A stretch of DNA of 64,000 nucleotides. Origin: Lichtheimia corymbifera B2541. Taxonomy: Eukaryota; Mucoromycota; Mucoromycetes; Mucorales; Lichtheimiaceae. Both the position numbers and the translations under genes were made by a program. The stretch's first letter is position 1, and each line of letters opens with the position of its first letter. Below, piece after piece: positions 22,514 to 33,686 of the stretch. Under the pieces are notes generated by a model, which searched no databases, had not been told where the DNA came from, and saw only the letters and a program-made list of their open reading frames with translations. The stretch covers positions 124,001-188,000 of the forward strand of contig JNEU01001151.1 of assembly GCA_000697475.1 (NCBI GenBank), in the 5' to 3' direction.

Positions 22514-24433
22514 ATGCAAGATAGTAAACAAGAAGAATTGGCCGTTGTGATGGGCCGCGAAGGCAAAGGCTCTACCGGCTTGAAAGGCATCATTGAAAAT
22601 CCATATGTATTTGCCGTCGCTTTATTTGCATCGCTGGGCGGTGTGCTCTTTGGTTACGATCAAGGTGTGATTTCAGGCGTCCAAGAGATGGAGGTGAGTG
22701 CTATCAGCATGTCTTTTGGTTTTCACGTTGACATGGATATATCTTTTTGTAGACATTCAAAGCCAAATTCCCTATGACCCCCACAGAGAATGGCTTCGTC
22801 GTCGCGATTTTGGAATTAGGTGCCTGGCTTGGATCAATTATTGTTGGTTACTTTGCCGATAAGATTTCACGCAAATATTCCATTGTGATGTTTTGTATCG
22901 TTTTCCTCCTTGGAAGTGCTATTGTAAGTTGATGGACGTGTGTGAGGCTGGTTGGCTAGTTGGCGACATGCGTTTAATGACTAACCTGTCGACACATTTG
23001 TCTCTTGACAACTTGTAGCAAGGAGGTGCTCAGAATATAGGATATCTTTTTGGTGGTCGATTCGTTACTGGCATGGCAGTAGGTGCATTGAGCATGCTTG
23101 TGTAAGTATCCATATATCCTTGGTCATAACCGAGGAGCAGTAAAAGGTGTAGGATGATGTTATATACTCACATGACGAGTTGCATGCAGGCCACTTTACC
23201 AATCCGAGATTGCACCTCCCAATATCCGTGGATCACTTGTTTCATTACAACAGCTTGCCATCACTTTTGGTATTCTTATTTCCTTTTGGATCGACTATGG
23301 CACGCAATACATCCCCAATGAAGCACAATGGCGAATCCCACTCTTGTTGCAGCTGGCTATTGGTCTTATCCTTGGTATCGGTATCTTGTTCTTCCCCTTC
23401 TCACCACGTTGGTTGATGACCGTTGGACGTGAAGAAGAATCATTACGAGTATTATCCAAGCTACGAAGACTGCCTGTTGATGATGCTGCAGTGATATTCG
23501 AATGGCGGGAAATCAAGGCCACTGTTGAGTTTGATCGTCGTGTGAAAGAAGAAATGTATCCTGATCTATTACAGCAAGGCAGGAAGGGTGCCATAAAAGT
23601 GACCATCATGGGCTATGTTGACCTCTTTCGACATGGCATGTTCTTGCGCTTGTTCCTAGCTTGTGCAATCATGGTCTTCCAACAACTTTCTGGCGTAAAC
23701 GCGCTGATTTACTATGCTCCTCGCATATTCCAATCCGTTGGATTGACTGGCAACAGTGTTTCCCTTTTAGCAACGGGTGTTGTTGGCATTATCAATTTTG
23801 TCATGACGCTGCCTGCTGTTCTCTTTCTGGACAAATTTGGTCGCAAGCCCATGTTGATGACAGCTTCAGCACTAATGACATGCTGTATGGTGATCATCGC
23901 TACCATTGTTGGTCTCTTTTCGGACGATTGGCCAAATCACACACGTGAAGGATGGGTCGCTGTGGTGTTTGTATATATCTTCATTGCGAACTTTGCCTAT
24001 TCATGGGGTCCAATTGGATGGGTGTATGCATCTGAAATCTTTCCACTTCGTGCACGGGCCAAGGCTATGTCCATTAGTACTTCAGCCAATTGGATGTTTA
24101 ACTTTGTTGTTGGCTTAATCACTCCACCGATGATTGCAAACATCGGATATGGAACGTATATATTCTTTGGTGCTTTTTGCTTCCTCTCGTTCTTTTTTAT
24201 TTGGCTCGCTGTTCCTGGTAAGTAACGTATATGGATGGGTAGTATATGGGATAATGAGTTGATCTAACACTGATTGTTGTATAGAAACCAAGGGCCGTTC
24301 TTTGGAAGAAATGGATGCGATATTTGGTGGCAACACGGCTGCCCATGACGCAGCGCTCATGGATAGCGTCCAGCAAGATGTCGCCCAACAAGAAATTCCT
24401 GGTCTCTCCAAGACACCCATGAACAATGTGTAA
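22514..24433 (+). CDS. MFS sugar transporter (HXT/STP type), 536 aa
   Basis: Exons 22514-22693, 22753-22923, 23019-23101, 23190-24217 and 24285-24433; phases close. Twelve membrane helices in two bundles are separated by a charged loop after FSPRWLMTVGREEE. Family motifs: GVLFGYDQGVISG in helix 1, GRFVTGMAVGALSM, PLYQSEIAPPNIRG, QQLSGVNALIYYAPRIF (sugar-contact region of helix 7), DKFGRKP, WGPIGWVYASEIFPLRAR and PETKGRSLEEMD. These place it among plasma-membrane monosaccharide/H+ symporters or facilitators. The PESPRWL motif reads PFSPRWL. Specificity for glucose, xylose or another hexose cannot be decided from sequence. A 13-residue longer N-terminus would need a TTG start and is not preferred. 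Confidence 0.94.
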
Positions 24434-24592
24434 AATATACTCTAGACATCCTTTCTCTCTTTTTCTTGTACAGCTTATATGATAACCTAGAGATGCATAC
24501 TTGTAAATCTACTCAATATGTTATTAACCACGACCCACAATTACTTCAAATACATCACTGCTGTCATTTTCTACTAAGCAAGGTATACAGAT

Positions 24593-25055
24593 TTATTTCT
24601 CATCCTTCAATAATTCCATTTCTGCCTCAAGGTATGCAATCTTTTCTAATATGTCTTGTTTTATCCGTTGGCGTTCCTTCTTGACGGCATTCTATAATAC
24701 AACATAATCCATCCATGAGACATAAAGATCAACCTTGATTACTCGACCAAATACTTGCATTGTATGTATTATGTATTTCTTGTCGCTCGACCCTACTCCA
24801 CTGCCGTATAGAAGAGACCTCATATTGTCGTCGTAGCTCACTCTCCTCAACCTTCCGGTTATACGTTTCATCCAGCTGCTTCAATAGCTTCAGATAGTCT
24901 GGGTTCTTCTGTGCTTCCACCAAGTCCTCATCGGACGACTCGTGTGTCCTGCCAAATGTCTACCAGATCAGTTGCTTTGAATGGATAGCCGAATGCAAAT
25001 GTAGGCATTACGTTGTTCTTGCTGCTCCAAGGCCGGATCGATCGTGTGTGCTCAT
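24593..25055 (-). CDS. Sds3/BRMS1-like coiled-coil protein, 110 aa
   Basis: Exons 25055-25012, 24948-24759 and 24691-24593; total 111 codons. Residues about 24-110 run NPDYLKLLKQLDETYNRKVE, then an ELRRQYEV helix and LEKIAYLEAEMELL. They align in pattern with the Sds3-like domain of BRMS1/Sds3 (YL..L..L, KxE, YExE, EKIxxLEEE), subunits of the Sin3 histone-deacetylase complex. The second intron needs a GC donor (GCAAGT at 24758): every nearby GT donor breaks the frame. The 5' intron (25011-24949) is the least certain join. The protein is shorter than yeast Sds3 and closer to a minimal domain. Family assignment is by residue pattern, not a search. Confidence 0.6.
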
Positions 25056-25817
25056 GGTGTTCTTTGTTTGGAAATAGGATATATGACAAATGAACAAGAT
25101 AAAGACCCAGCTTTCTTTTCCGCTCCCATTCAAATGCATCACAAGGCAACTCTGTTAGACTTTAATCCTATGCTCCTCACACGCTTTCAAGTGACCCTGA
25201 AAATAAAAAGATCGCGTTTTATCTGTAACAATGTTTCAACTACAGTATCCATGCGCAGAGGATTTTGATGTCGATGATTTTGACGTCTTGCATTAGTCTT
25301 CTACAGGTTGCAAATACAGCATGCGTATCAACCTTCGAACTTGATGTGCTGATTTGTGATCATCATTGACAACTTTAGCATTTTTTACGACAATAGCAGT
25401 GAAACATACAGCATGTGCATTTAAGACCGATGGTGCATGCCTTTTATCCAGTGTAAAAGATGTAGCAGCAATGATGACTACCTATTACGATTGCCTATGT
25501 ACATGAGATCCTATAGCTTTTATTATTTCGGTGCTGTTACAATAACCACACTCTCTATCTATGGAACATTTCTATGGAAGGGGTTATATTACTCCTCTTC
25601 ATGCATGCATAGGGTGGGTCCCGATTTGACATGGGTTTCACACAAGGCCATTTCAGGTCATTGGCAAGGTGTTGCTCGAAAAGCGATTTCATCATCACGA
25701 TCATCGTCCCATCATCAAGGGTGTAGTTGTTTCCGACACATGGTGTATATATAAAATACGGATTGGGGTCATTGGATCTCTTTATTTTTCTTCTTCTTCA
25801 TTTATATATACAATATC
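25056..25817. promoter_or_regulatory. Upstream region of the CsbD-like stress gene
   Basis: No gene supported. A strong TATA (tatatataaaa at 25745-25755) lies 62-72 bases before the ATG. AGGGG (STRE-type) occurs at 25579-25583. This architecture suits an inducible gene. Confidence 0.5.
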
Positions 25818-26051
25818 ATGGATAGCCCCAGCAAGACGGATGCTAAGCTCGACCAAGCTGTTGGTAACGCCAAAGAAACCGTTGGTGATGCCGTCAACAA
25901 CGACAAGATGAAGAGTGAAGGCGCCGCTCAACGTGGCCAAGGTCAAATCAATGAAGCTTCCGCCGATATCTCTGGATTTGTCAAAGGCGTCAAGGATAAG
26001 GCTGAAGGTGCATTGAAGGGTATCCAAAATGCTTTTGGTGGCAACAAGTAG
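25818..26051 (+). CDS. CsbD-like stress-response protein, 77 aa
   Basis: Single exon. The protein is small, hydrophilic, Lys/Ala/Asp-rich and helical, with the CsbD-family pattern: DAKLDQAVGNAKETVGDAV, then KSEGAAQRGQGQINEA and VKDKAEGALKG. Length (60-80 aa) and composition fit. CsbD proteins are general-stress proteins in bacteria; fungal members are stress- or stationary-phase-induced and of unknown molecular role. Consensus TATA spacing and abundant GCC/AAG/GGT codons suggest high expression. There are no cysteines, membrane helices or signal peptide, so it should be cytosolic. The family itself is common in fungi, so recent transfer need not be invoked. Confidence 0.88.
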   Translation: MDSPSKTDAKLDQAVGNAKETVGDAVNNDKMKSEGAAQRGQGQINEASADISGFVKGVKDKAEGALKGIQNAFGGNK

Positions 26052-26380
26052 AAATATAAGACTCTTTATCCCATCTCCCCTCCCCCCCTTCCCTCCCTTT
26101 TTGCAGTTCCCCTTGTAAATACAATAGTTCATAATACATCTCCATTGTAACAAGTTATTGTTTTGAGTGTAAGTGGTTTCATTAAAAGGTAAAAGAATGA
26201 GAAACTTTTTTCAAATGCAAAGGAGTGCAAGAGCATGAAGAAATGGTTGAAAAGAATGTTGATTGATTGATTGATTGATTGTGCATTATGTTGAAAAGAG
26301 CAGAAAAGAGAAAAAAAGGTATCCAATGAACGTATAAAGAAAGAAAAAGAGAATGCCTTGTTATGTGCTTGTGTTTTTTT
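26052..26380. repeat. 3' intergenic with (GATT)n microsatellite
   Basis: The convergent gap between the CsbD-like and twin-HMG genes. It holds poly-C/T-rich 3' UTR sequence and a gattgattgattgattgatt run at about 26260-26280. No gene. Confidence 0.5.
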
Positions 26381-28356
26381 TTATTCGCCGGGACGATTCA
26401 TGCGTGAAGCTGAAAAGATTGCTGCCACGTCTGCTGCGGTTTGCATGGAAGAGGTATCATCGGGGGTTGGATGCAACAGAGCTGTGGGACTGTTTGGCAT
26501 GGATAAGGCGTGATGATGATGGTGTTGATGTTGTTGTGGAGTTGAATGATGTGGATGATGTTGTTGATGATGCGGTTGGGATGCGGGGTGAAGTGCATGC
26601 TCCTGAGTAGTAGGTGTAGTTGTAGTAGTCGAGTATTGATTGGGTATAGGAGATGGTTGCGGTGGATGATGAGGATGATGAGGATGATGGAATGGTGCTG
26701 TGGTAATCGAAAGAGGAGGATGTTGATGATGATCCGTAGCAATGGTACTAGCACTAGTAGGTAATAACAAGTTTGATGTTGTAGAAGACAAGGTCATCAT
26801 TGGAGATGGTGAAGTTGATATCGTAGTCATCCCACTCGAAGAAACGCCGACTCCTTCTCCTCCTATTGCTGCTGCTATTGCCACTGTACTTGTTGCTGTT
26901 GCTGTAGTAGTAGTGTTCGCTCCAATGGATGTAACATGGGTTGATGTCGTCGATGTTGTGGAAGCGGCTGCTGCAGCGGCTGCTGCTGCTGCCGCAGCTG
27001 CTGCTCGGTATTTTTGCCGAGTACCGCGACCCATTGGATGATCATGATGGGAAGCATAAATTTGCATCTCACGAGCATAACGTGCCTTGTCAGCTTGAGC
27101 TTTGTTATGCCAAGGTAATTGTTCGCTAGCTGTCATGCTATTCCATCGATCAGCACATAGTTTGCTGATTTGACCCACTGTTGAACCAGGATAAGTTTGC
27201 ATCGTCTCTGGGCGAACTTCAGTGAGGAACCACATGTAGGCTGACAAGGGGTGTTTGGGTGCTGCAGGGTTCTTGTCACGCCTTTGGCGTTTACGGGTTT
27301 TTCCTTCCTTAGTTGTGCGACCAAACATTGTCGACATTGATCCTCGATGATTGCTGGTATTGGAGGAGCTATGAGATGATGTTGTGGATGTGGTTGCTAT
27401 GTCGTCTCCAAGGAGCTGATCATCTGCTGATTGTTGCTGTTGCTCTTGTTGTTGTTGCTGAACAAGCATAGCCTTTCGTTTAAGCTTGGCATAATGACCA
27501 GCCTTGGCCAACTCAGCCTTGGATCGGCGTATGTACATGGAGTTTGGATGCATTGCGCGTTGCGTCTCTTTGATGCTGTTGGCTTCATTGACATAACGCT
27601 CCTTTTCAGTTGCACTAAGCTTTTTCCACCTTTCACCAATCTCCTTGCTGATCTCGGCCACTTTCATACTGGGATTCGACTCCTTGAGTTGTTTACGCAT
27701 TTCCTTGTTGAATAATAGGAATGCATTGGGTGGTCTTGTCACTCGTACAGGCACCGAACTTCCAGATGCAGATGTTGTTGTAGATGTAGTTGCAGTTGTT
27801 CCATCCACTATCATAGAAGAGCAAGAATGATCGGGAATAGATACGACGCTGTTTGAGTGAATCTTGATATCTTTGGGTAAACTAGGGCTGCCTGTGGGGC
27901 TGACGGTGCTACCACTGCTCAGGGGGCTTAGTGTCGTGTTATCCTTATGTGGTTGCTGCTGATTGACATCAGGGTGATGGAGCTGAGGAGGTGCTTGTGG
28001 TGGAGGAGGTGGTGCTTGTGGTGATGGAGGTGGTGGCATGACAGCTGCTGCTGCTGCTGCTTGTAGCATTGGAAACGTGGTATAGGAAGATTGATAAGAA
28101 GCTGCTGCTGCGGCTGCTGCTGCAGTTGCTGGATCTTGCATGTGTTGATGAGCATGTTGGAATTCGTGTTGTAGCTGTTGTGGATTATGAAGAACGGTGC
28201 TGTCGAGTGTCTGTGCTTGCGATAAGTCCGCGTAGGACAGACCGAAAGGGAGGTTCTCATGGAAATTGTCTAAAGTAGTCGCATTACTAACGGAACCAAC
28301 ACCAGGAGAGCAGTGATCCCACTAAGAAGCACCAGTGTTTATAATAACTTACTCAT
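26381..28356 (-). CDS. Twin HMG-box protein, 630 aa
   Basis: Exon 1 is only four bases (28356-28353, ATG plus A); exon 2 is 28269-26381. The intron is 83 nt, and the frame then reads MNNFHENLPFGLSYADL without interruption. Two different HMG boxes are present. At about 178-250 is a MATA/sequence-specific type: RVTRPPNAFLLFNKEMRKQL, then ISKEIGERWKKLS, and a basic NSMYIRRSKAEL tail. At about 338-408 is an HMGB/NHP6-like type: APKHPLSAYMWFLTEVRPE, then KLCADRWNSM. Flanks are Ala, Pro, Gln, Ser/Thr and His runs, including a 15-Ala stretch just after box 2. It should be a nuclear DNA-binding regulator. If the four-base exon is wrong, translation would start at an internal ATG at 28224 or lower. 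Confidence 0.85.
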
Positions 28357-28498
28357 TTACAGCTGTGTATATTCACGCATTTAAAGCACAAAAAGGACAA
28401 AAAGGTACAAGCTCTTCCACCCCGAATCCCAGTTGAATTTTTTTTCTTGTCCAATTCTCAAACGGGATGACTATAACGTCACCTTCAATCATGGCCAA

Positions 28499-31400
28499 TC
28501 AATTTTTATTCGAGGTGGTCATGGCGGGAGACGACGGATGCTTGATCGGCACAAGTTCATCCTCTTCATCATCCACATCGCCAATCTCAAAGGATGTTGA
28601 CAACGGGGGTTCAGTCTTGATAACAAGTAAACTAGATGCCATGCTATTCTCTTCGGCCTTCTCTTCCTTTTTCATTATTGACGTATCATCGCCATCGTCC
28701 TCGTTGTTGTTGTTCTTGTTGTCATGGTCTGGTTTTGGAATTGCTTCTTCTGCTTCATCCTTCTTGCTATTGGTAAAAAATCGCTGGTATCGTGCAATTG
28801 CAGCTGTCAACCTGTCATTCAATTCTAGTAATTGTGCTACAATATAATGCCTTGTGTTAGCTAATACCAAAAAGAGCTTAAATGTTTAATTTTACCAAGT
28901 TGATCCGGGTCCGTCACTCTAGGAATGTGCGAGCTTATCTTTGCCTGCGATTTCTGACATTGACCAAACACTTGCTGGAAAAAAATAGGGCACGTTAGTA
29001 AACATGCTTTTTCATATATCGTCCATCATCCATGCACGTACCAAAATTACTTCTTCAGGTGACCTGGGTATATCCACCATTTCATCTCGTTGACTCGCTT
29101 CAGCTGCAAGCATCTCTTCAAACAATTCAATTTGATGCGTTGTTGTAGTGATGGTGTCTGCGTCGATAGCTTTCTTTTTTACAGGAGACGATTTTGCTGC
29201 TGCAGTAGGTCGTGTTGGCTTGGGTGGAGGTGTGGATTGTTTACTTGTATTGCTTTTGCTTGCTGCATGGGCTGAACTGGATGTCGAAGGTGACGTTGAC
29301 TTGCCTCGTGTCACAGCTGCTAATCGTTCCTGCAATGTCAGGCGAGCTGTGGTTGACGCTGTTACACGTGCATCACCATTGACATTTCTTGTGCCATTAG
29401 CCTGAACGGTTTGCTTGCCACTATCATTTGCTGTTGGCATTGGTGACCGGGCATTGGTTGTGCATTTGGCCACGATATCACTCTGGATTCGAATCATCTC
29501 TCGATCATATGGCTGCTTCAATCGATTAGTATATTTGGTATGCATGCATGATCCCTCTTTCCATCACACTTACCGGCACAGTAAGATCCAAAAATGCAAG
29601 CGTGTGGTTAAGCCGAATCGAGGCCAACAATGCCATCAAGCCAGCAAGATCGATACCAACGTTTCTTGAAAGGTCCAAGCGACGAAGCGTGCGATTTTCG
29701 GGCAAACATTCAGCCAAAGCAACAGCAGCTAAAAATATTAACCATGAGTTTCTTCTTTATGCATGGCGAAAATAGCTCCAAAGTAAAATAGCTTACCTTC
29801 AGATCCTGACCCAGTTTCCGACAAGTCTAACTCATTCAATGATCGATTGGAATAAAGCGCTTGCTTGATGGCCATCACCTGGAAATAAATGTCATGTTGG
29901 CATCATCATCATTGCATAAACCTGGTTCATCTACTACTTACACCTTCCGATGTTGGTTGATTGAGCAAATTTGAACCAATAGCCAATTTCATCAAACTCT
30001 GGTTGTATCTCTATCAAACAAACAAAACGCTATTAGCATTTTCTTTACCAACCCATCGTTTCATGATCCTTACCAATGCTTCGCCAATAAATGCACATCC
30101 CTTTGAATCCAACTTGCAATCTCTCATGGTGAGCGTGTTGAGGCTTATGTTTCTGCGTATTGCTTGTGCAATGTATTGGACACCTTGTCGGATTTCATTG
30201 TTGTCAAGGTTGAGTTGGTGCAGACCAATATTGGCGGAATCATCCGTATCATAATCACGTAGCATGACACCAAGCCAGATAGCACCTTGATGATTGATCT
30301 TGCAGTTGACCAAGGATAAGCGTCTTAGGCATGATGATTTACGTACACCGGATGCCAACGCTTCAAGCATAGGTGGCTTCAATGCACATCCATCGAGTAA
30401 CAGGGTCTTGATCGAAGGTGCAGCTGATGAGGATGTAGGAGAAATGATAGCCTGTGCCAAATACTGTATGGCTTTCTTGTCGGGTATAGTCATGGAAAGG
30501 TCGAGATGCTCAAGCTTAGATGCCTAAAACCACACATGACTTAGTCATCCTTTATCCATTATCCATATTCCGCTATGATCCTTACCCCTTTCACATAGAT
30601 AGCGATATACTTGAAACCGGTCGTCTTGAGGTTCTTGTTCTCAGCCAGATTGAGGTGACACAGGGTATCGTTCAGCAGGAGTGCGTGTAACACAACTTTA
30701 AGCGCCTACACATAGCAGTGTGTGTGTCAAAAGAAGGTCCATCCATCACCACCTCCTCCTCCACCTTCACTTACATCATCTTCCAATCCACAATTGGCAA
30801 ACGAAAGTTCACGCAAATCATGGACATATCCCAATACATCTGCCAATGGCTCCAACATCCTGCGACTCAATGCTTGTCCCGAAAAATCCACCCGAGTGAG
30901 CTGTGACAAATCTTGGGATGACTACGGCGATAGATATTAGTTATCGTATCTCTCCTTTTTTAACGGAGGTGTGATGATTACGTGAATACTGGCAACAAAT
31001 GTAGGCAATGGCATTTCTTCCTTGTTGGCACAGGCATGTTCGTATAGATCCAATACTTGTTTGGGTGTCTTCTTTTGAGATGTTGATGGTGTAGTAGATG
31101 ATACAGCTGATGGGTGGCGTTCCTTATTCCCCGCTGGTGATAATAAAGCAGCTGTTGCATGATCGGGTAATTCAGGGGCATCGCTAGATGAGGCCGTGCT
31201 AGGTGCTTCTTCATCATCTGAGCCTATCGTGGTGGTGGTGGCATGGAAACCATCGTTGCTACCGCTACTGCTGCTACCACTACTACTACTGCTGTTGTTG
31301 CTGCTTTGACGTTGGCGGTAAGGATAATACTCCGTTGTCAGTTGACCCACCGAGAATCGCACCCGTTTCAGCTCCTCAGGCGCAAGCTCGTCAATATCCA

Positions 31401-31761
31401 AAATGCTGCTACCATTGGTGGTTGACTGCTGCTCATTCGATCCTCCCGATGCAATGCTGCTGTTATCGCTTACGTTTGACTGGTTGTTGATGAATTTGCG
31501 AAATAAACCAAGAGGTCGAGATGTTCCTGTCTCAGTTTGTGGTCGTTGCTGTTGCTGTTGCTGCTGTGGTTGCTGCTGCTCATTAAGCCCATCGGGTGAC
31601 AAGTTCAATGAAGCTGTGTGCAACTTGGAGTTGATATTGGAAAGCCATGAAGAAGGAGTACGAGATAATCGATTCTTTTGCTTGAGAATGCTCTTGGTGG
31701 GTTTGCAACTCGGGTCGTAAGCAAAAGGAGGGTGGTGATTGACCGAAGCAAATGAAGCCAT
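28499..31761 (-). CDS. LRR protein with PP1-docking motif and C-terminal GAT-like domain, 896 aa
   Basis: Ten exons: 31761-30982, 30921-30775, 30705-30586, 30523-30074, 30010-29942, 29878-29797, 29728-29574, 29512-29042, 28974-28896 and 28836-28499; phases close to 897 codons. The N-terminal 260 residues are disordered (Gln, Ser, Asn runs) and hold RVRF at about 133, an RVxF protein-phosphatase-1 docking motif. Residues about 261-600 are RNI-type leucine-rich repeats (CLRRLSLVNCKINHQG, LHQLNLDNNEI, LRRLDLSRNVGIDLAGLMAL). This order and pattern resemble PPP1R37. Residues about 725-810 look like a GAT three-helix bundle: FEEMLAAE, then VFGQCQKSQAKISSHIPRV and LLELNDRLTAAIARYQRF. GAT domains in GGA/TOM1 bind ubiquitin or Arf. 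The tail is acidic. Confidence 0.82.
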
Positions 31762-33686
31762 TAGTGTATTAGTGAGAAGAGAGAGTTGCAAATGACAGTC
31801 TATAAGTGTAGTAGTATGTATAATAAGTAAGAGAGACGGGAAAGGGAGTAGTTGTGAAAGAAAGAGAGAATAAAGAAAGAGAGAGCGACATTTACCCGAG
31901 GATGGCCTTCCCTTGCTTTCTGTAACTGTGCGGGATATTGGTTTCGGATGCACAAAACTAGTCAAGCATGACCTACACTACATCCTTCAACGTCTCCAAT
32001 CTTCCCTCCACGTATGCCAATTAGCCTTTATCTCTTGTATGTGTCAGCCCGGCCAAGACTACAACGTGCATGTAATGTGTATATCCTGCATACGTTGCTA
32101 CAATCACCTGGCAACGGCATATCTTTCATCACCATCTCCACGCTCGGGATACTAGTATTGCCACGTTTCAAAGGAAATCTTTTGGTTGCTCGCAATATGA
32201 TAAGTCTTGTTGTGTAATGACAGGTCATGGATAAAAATGGCAATGGCCCATGCTTCCCCGGTTGCTGCTCCAAATTATCTTCCTATAAAGCTTAAACCAC
32301 GCGGAATCCTCTCTTGGCACAATATGCGTTGGTAATAGCTTGACCTGGGTACCATCATGTTTTTATACAGTAGTCTTATTACATTACTTTTGATTAGCTC
32401 ACATGCTTAAACCAAGGCCCATTGTTGCTGTACGCATGAATCAATAATCGTATACATCGCTGATCATCGGCGTCGACATATGCATCATTATTCAATAGCA
32501 CGAGTTGCCACTCCCAAAAAAGCACCCGGTCTGCCATCTTCTAGATGTTTTTACCGGGATCATTATACGCTGCTATACATTGCACATGGCACACTGGAGT
32601 ACTTCATTACATCAAACATCCTTTTATTTCATATCACCCGCTCTTCGGATGGAAATATAGTTGATTTCTGTTATTACTGTTGGGTGCAGGCGGTTTCAAT
32701 GCGCCCATAATAACACTGCCTCGAGTTATCAGCTTGGTTTCTTTATGGGGTAACGATCAGCCTTTATATTCCCAATGAAGTACCATGCACACAATCAACG
32801 CCTAAGCGTTCTCTTGGTGTCTATATACATCCACACATTTTAAGATTGTCATGGTTGTGGTGGTTATTGAAAGAGGAAAGATGATCATTGTTATTGCATA
32901 TATAAAGGAGAGCAGGTTTCATTGTCTCGAATACAATGATGTCATCTAGTAGTTGAAACCTCAAAGCGGATGAAATCATTATCATTGGTTTGATATGCCT
33001 TCTTTTATGATTTTTGAAGATGATGAGGGTCATACAGGTCAGCTTTCAACGACTTGGTCTTTGATTTGCCTTTTTCGGAACATCGACTTTTGCTAGGATG
33101 GTCGTAACTGAGAGCTGCGGTCTTACAATCGAATGGCAGATTGGCGTCATGATAACCCTCCCTGTTGATGATGCCACTTGACGTCTTGATTGATCTTCCC
33201 TTTAAGCTAGACATATAAAAAAGTAGTGACGACCTTAAGGATGCTAACATAAAGCGATCGTAAAATATATATCATGGATTCTTTCATTGATGATGATGCC
33301 TTGACCTTGTTTGAGACGAAGAGGAAACAATTTTAGGCATGCAATGTTGTCAATTCAAATGGCAATGAAAATTCGTCGCATTAAGAATAATATATCACGG
33401 CTGGTTAAGCACCCCGGTGCGGTTAGGACAACAAGACAGCATGCTTCATTGTTTATGCCACGCGTTGTCATGAAAATGTCTCCGATAATAAAACAACATC
33501 AGATAATGCACCGTCGTTGGTGGGCTGCTGCAGCAAGGCATGCTCAACGGGGGTGATCCAATAGCACTGTTGTCTTTGCTTTTTTATCAGATCATGGTTC
33601 CTGGTTTGCTTTCTCTTTTTCATTCCATTTTCGTTTCCTTTCAACACCACCACACCTAAGGCTTTGATTCATTCTATTCGACAATA
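31762..33686. other. Intergenic, 1.9 kb
   Basis: The first ~150 bases are purine-rich on the plus strand, the CT-rich leader of the minus-strand LRR gene. No domain-bearing frame is visible in the rest. A basic 81-codon frame at 33311-33556 (Arg/Lys/His-rich) has no supported start or homology. Confidence 0.4.

Noticed and set aside
25818..26051. Recent bacterial transfer of the CsbD-like gene
   Set aside because: CsbD-like proteins are widespread in fungi, and codon use and promoter look native, so no transfer needs to be proposed.
33311..33556. Arg/Lys-rich 81-codon frame
   Set aside because: No promoter pattern, no recognisable motif and atypical composition; probably chance.
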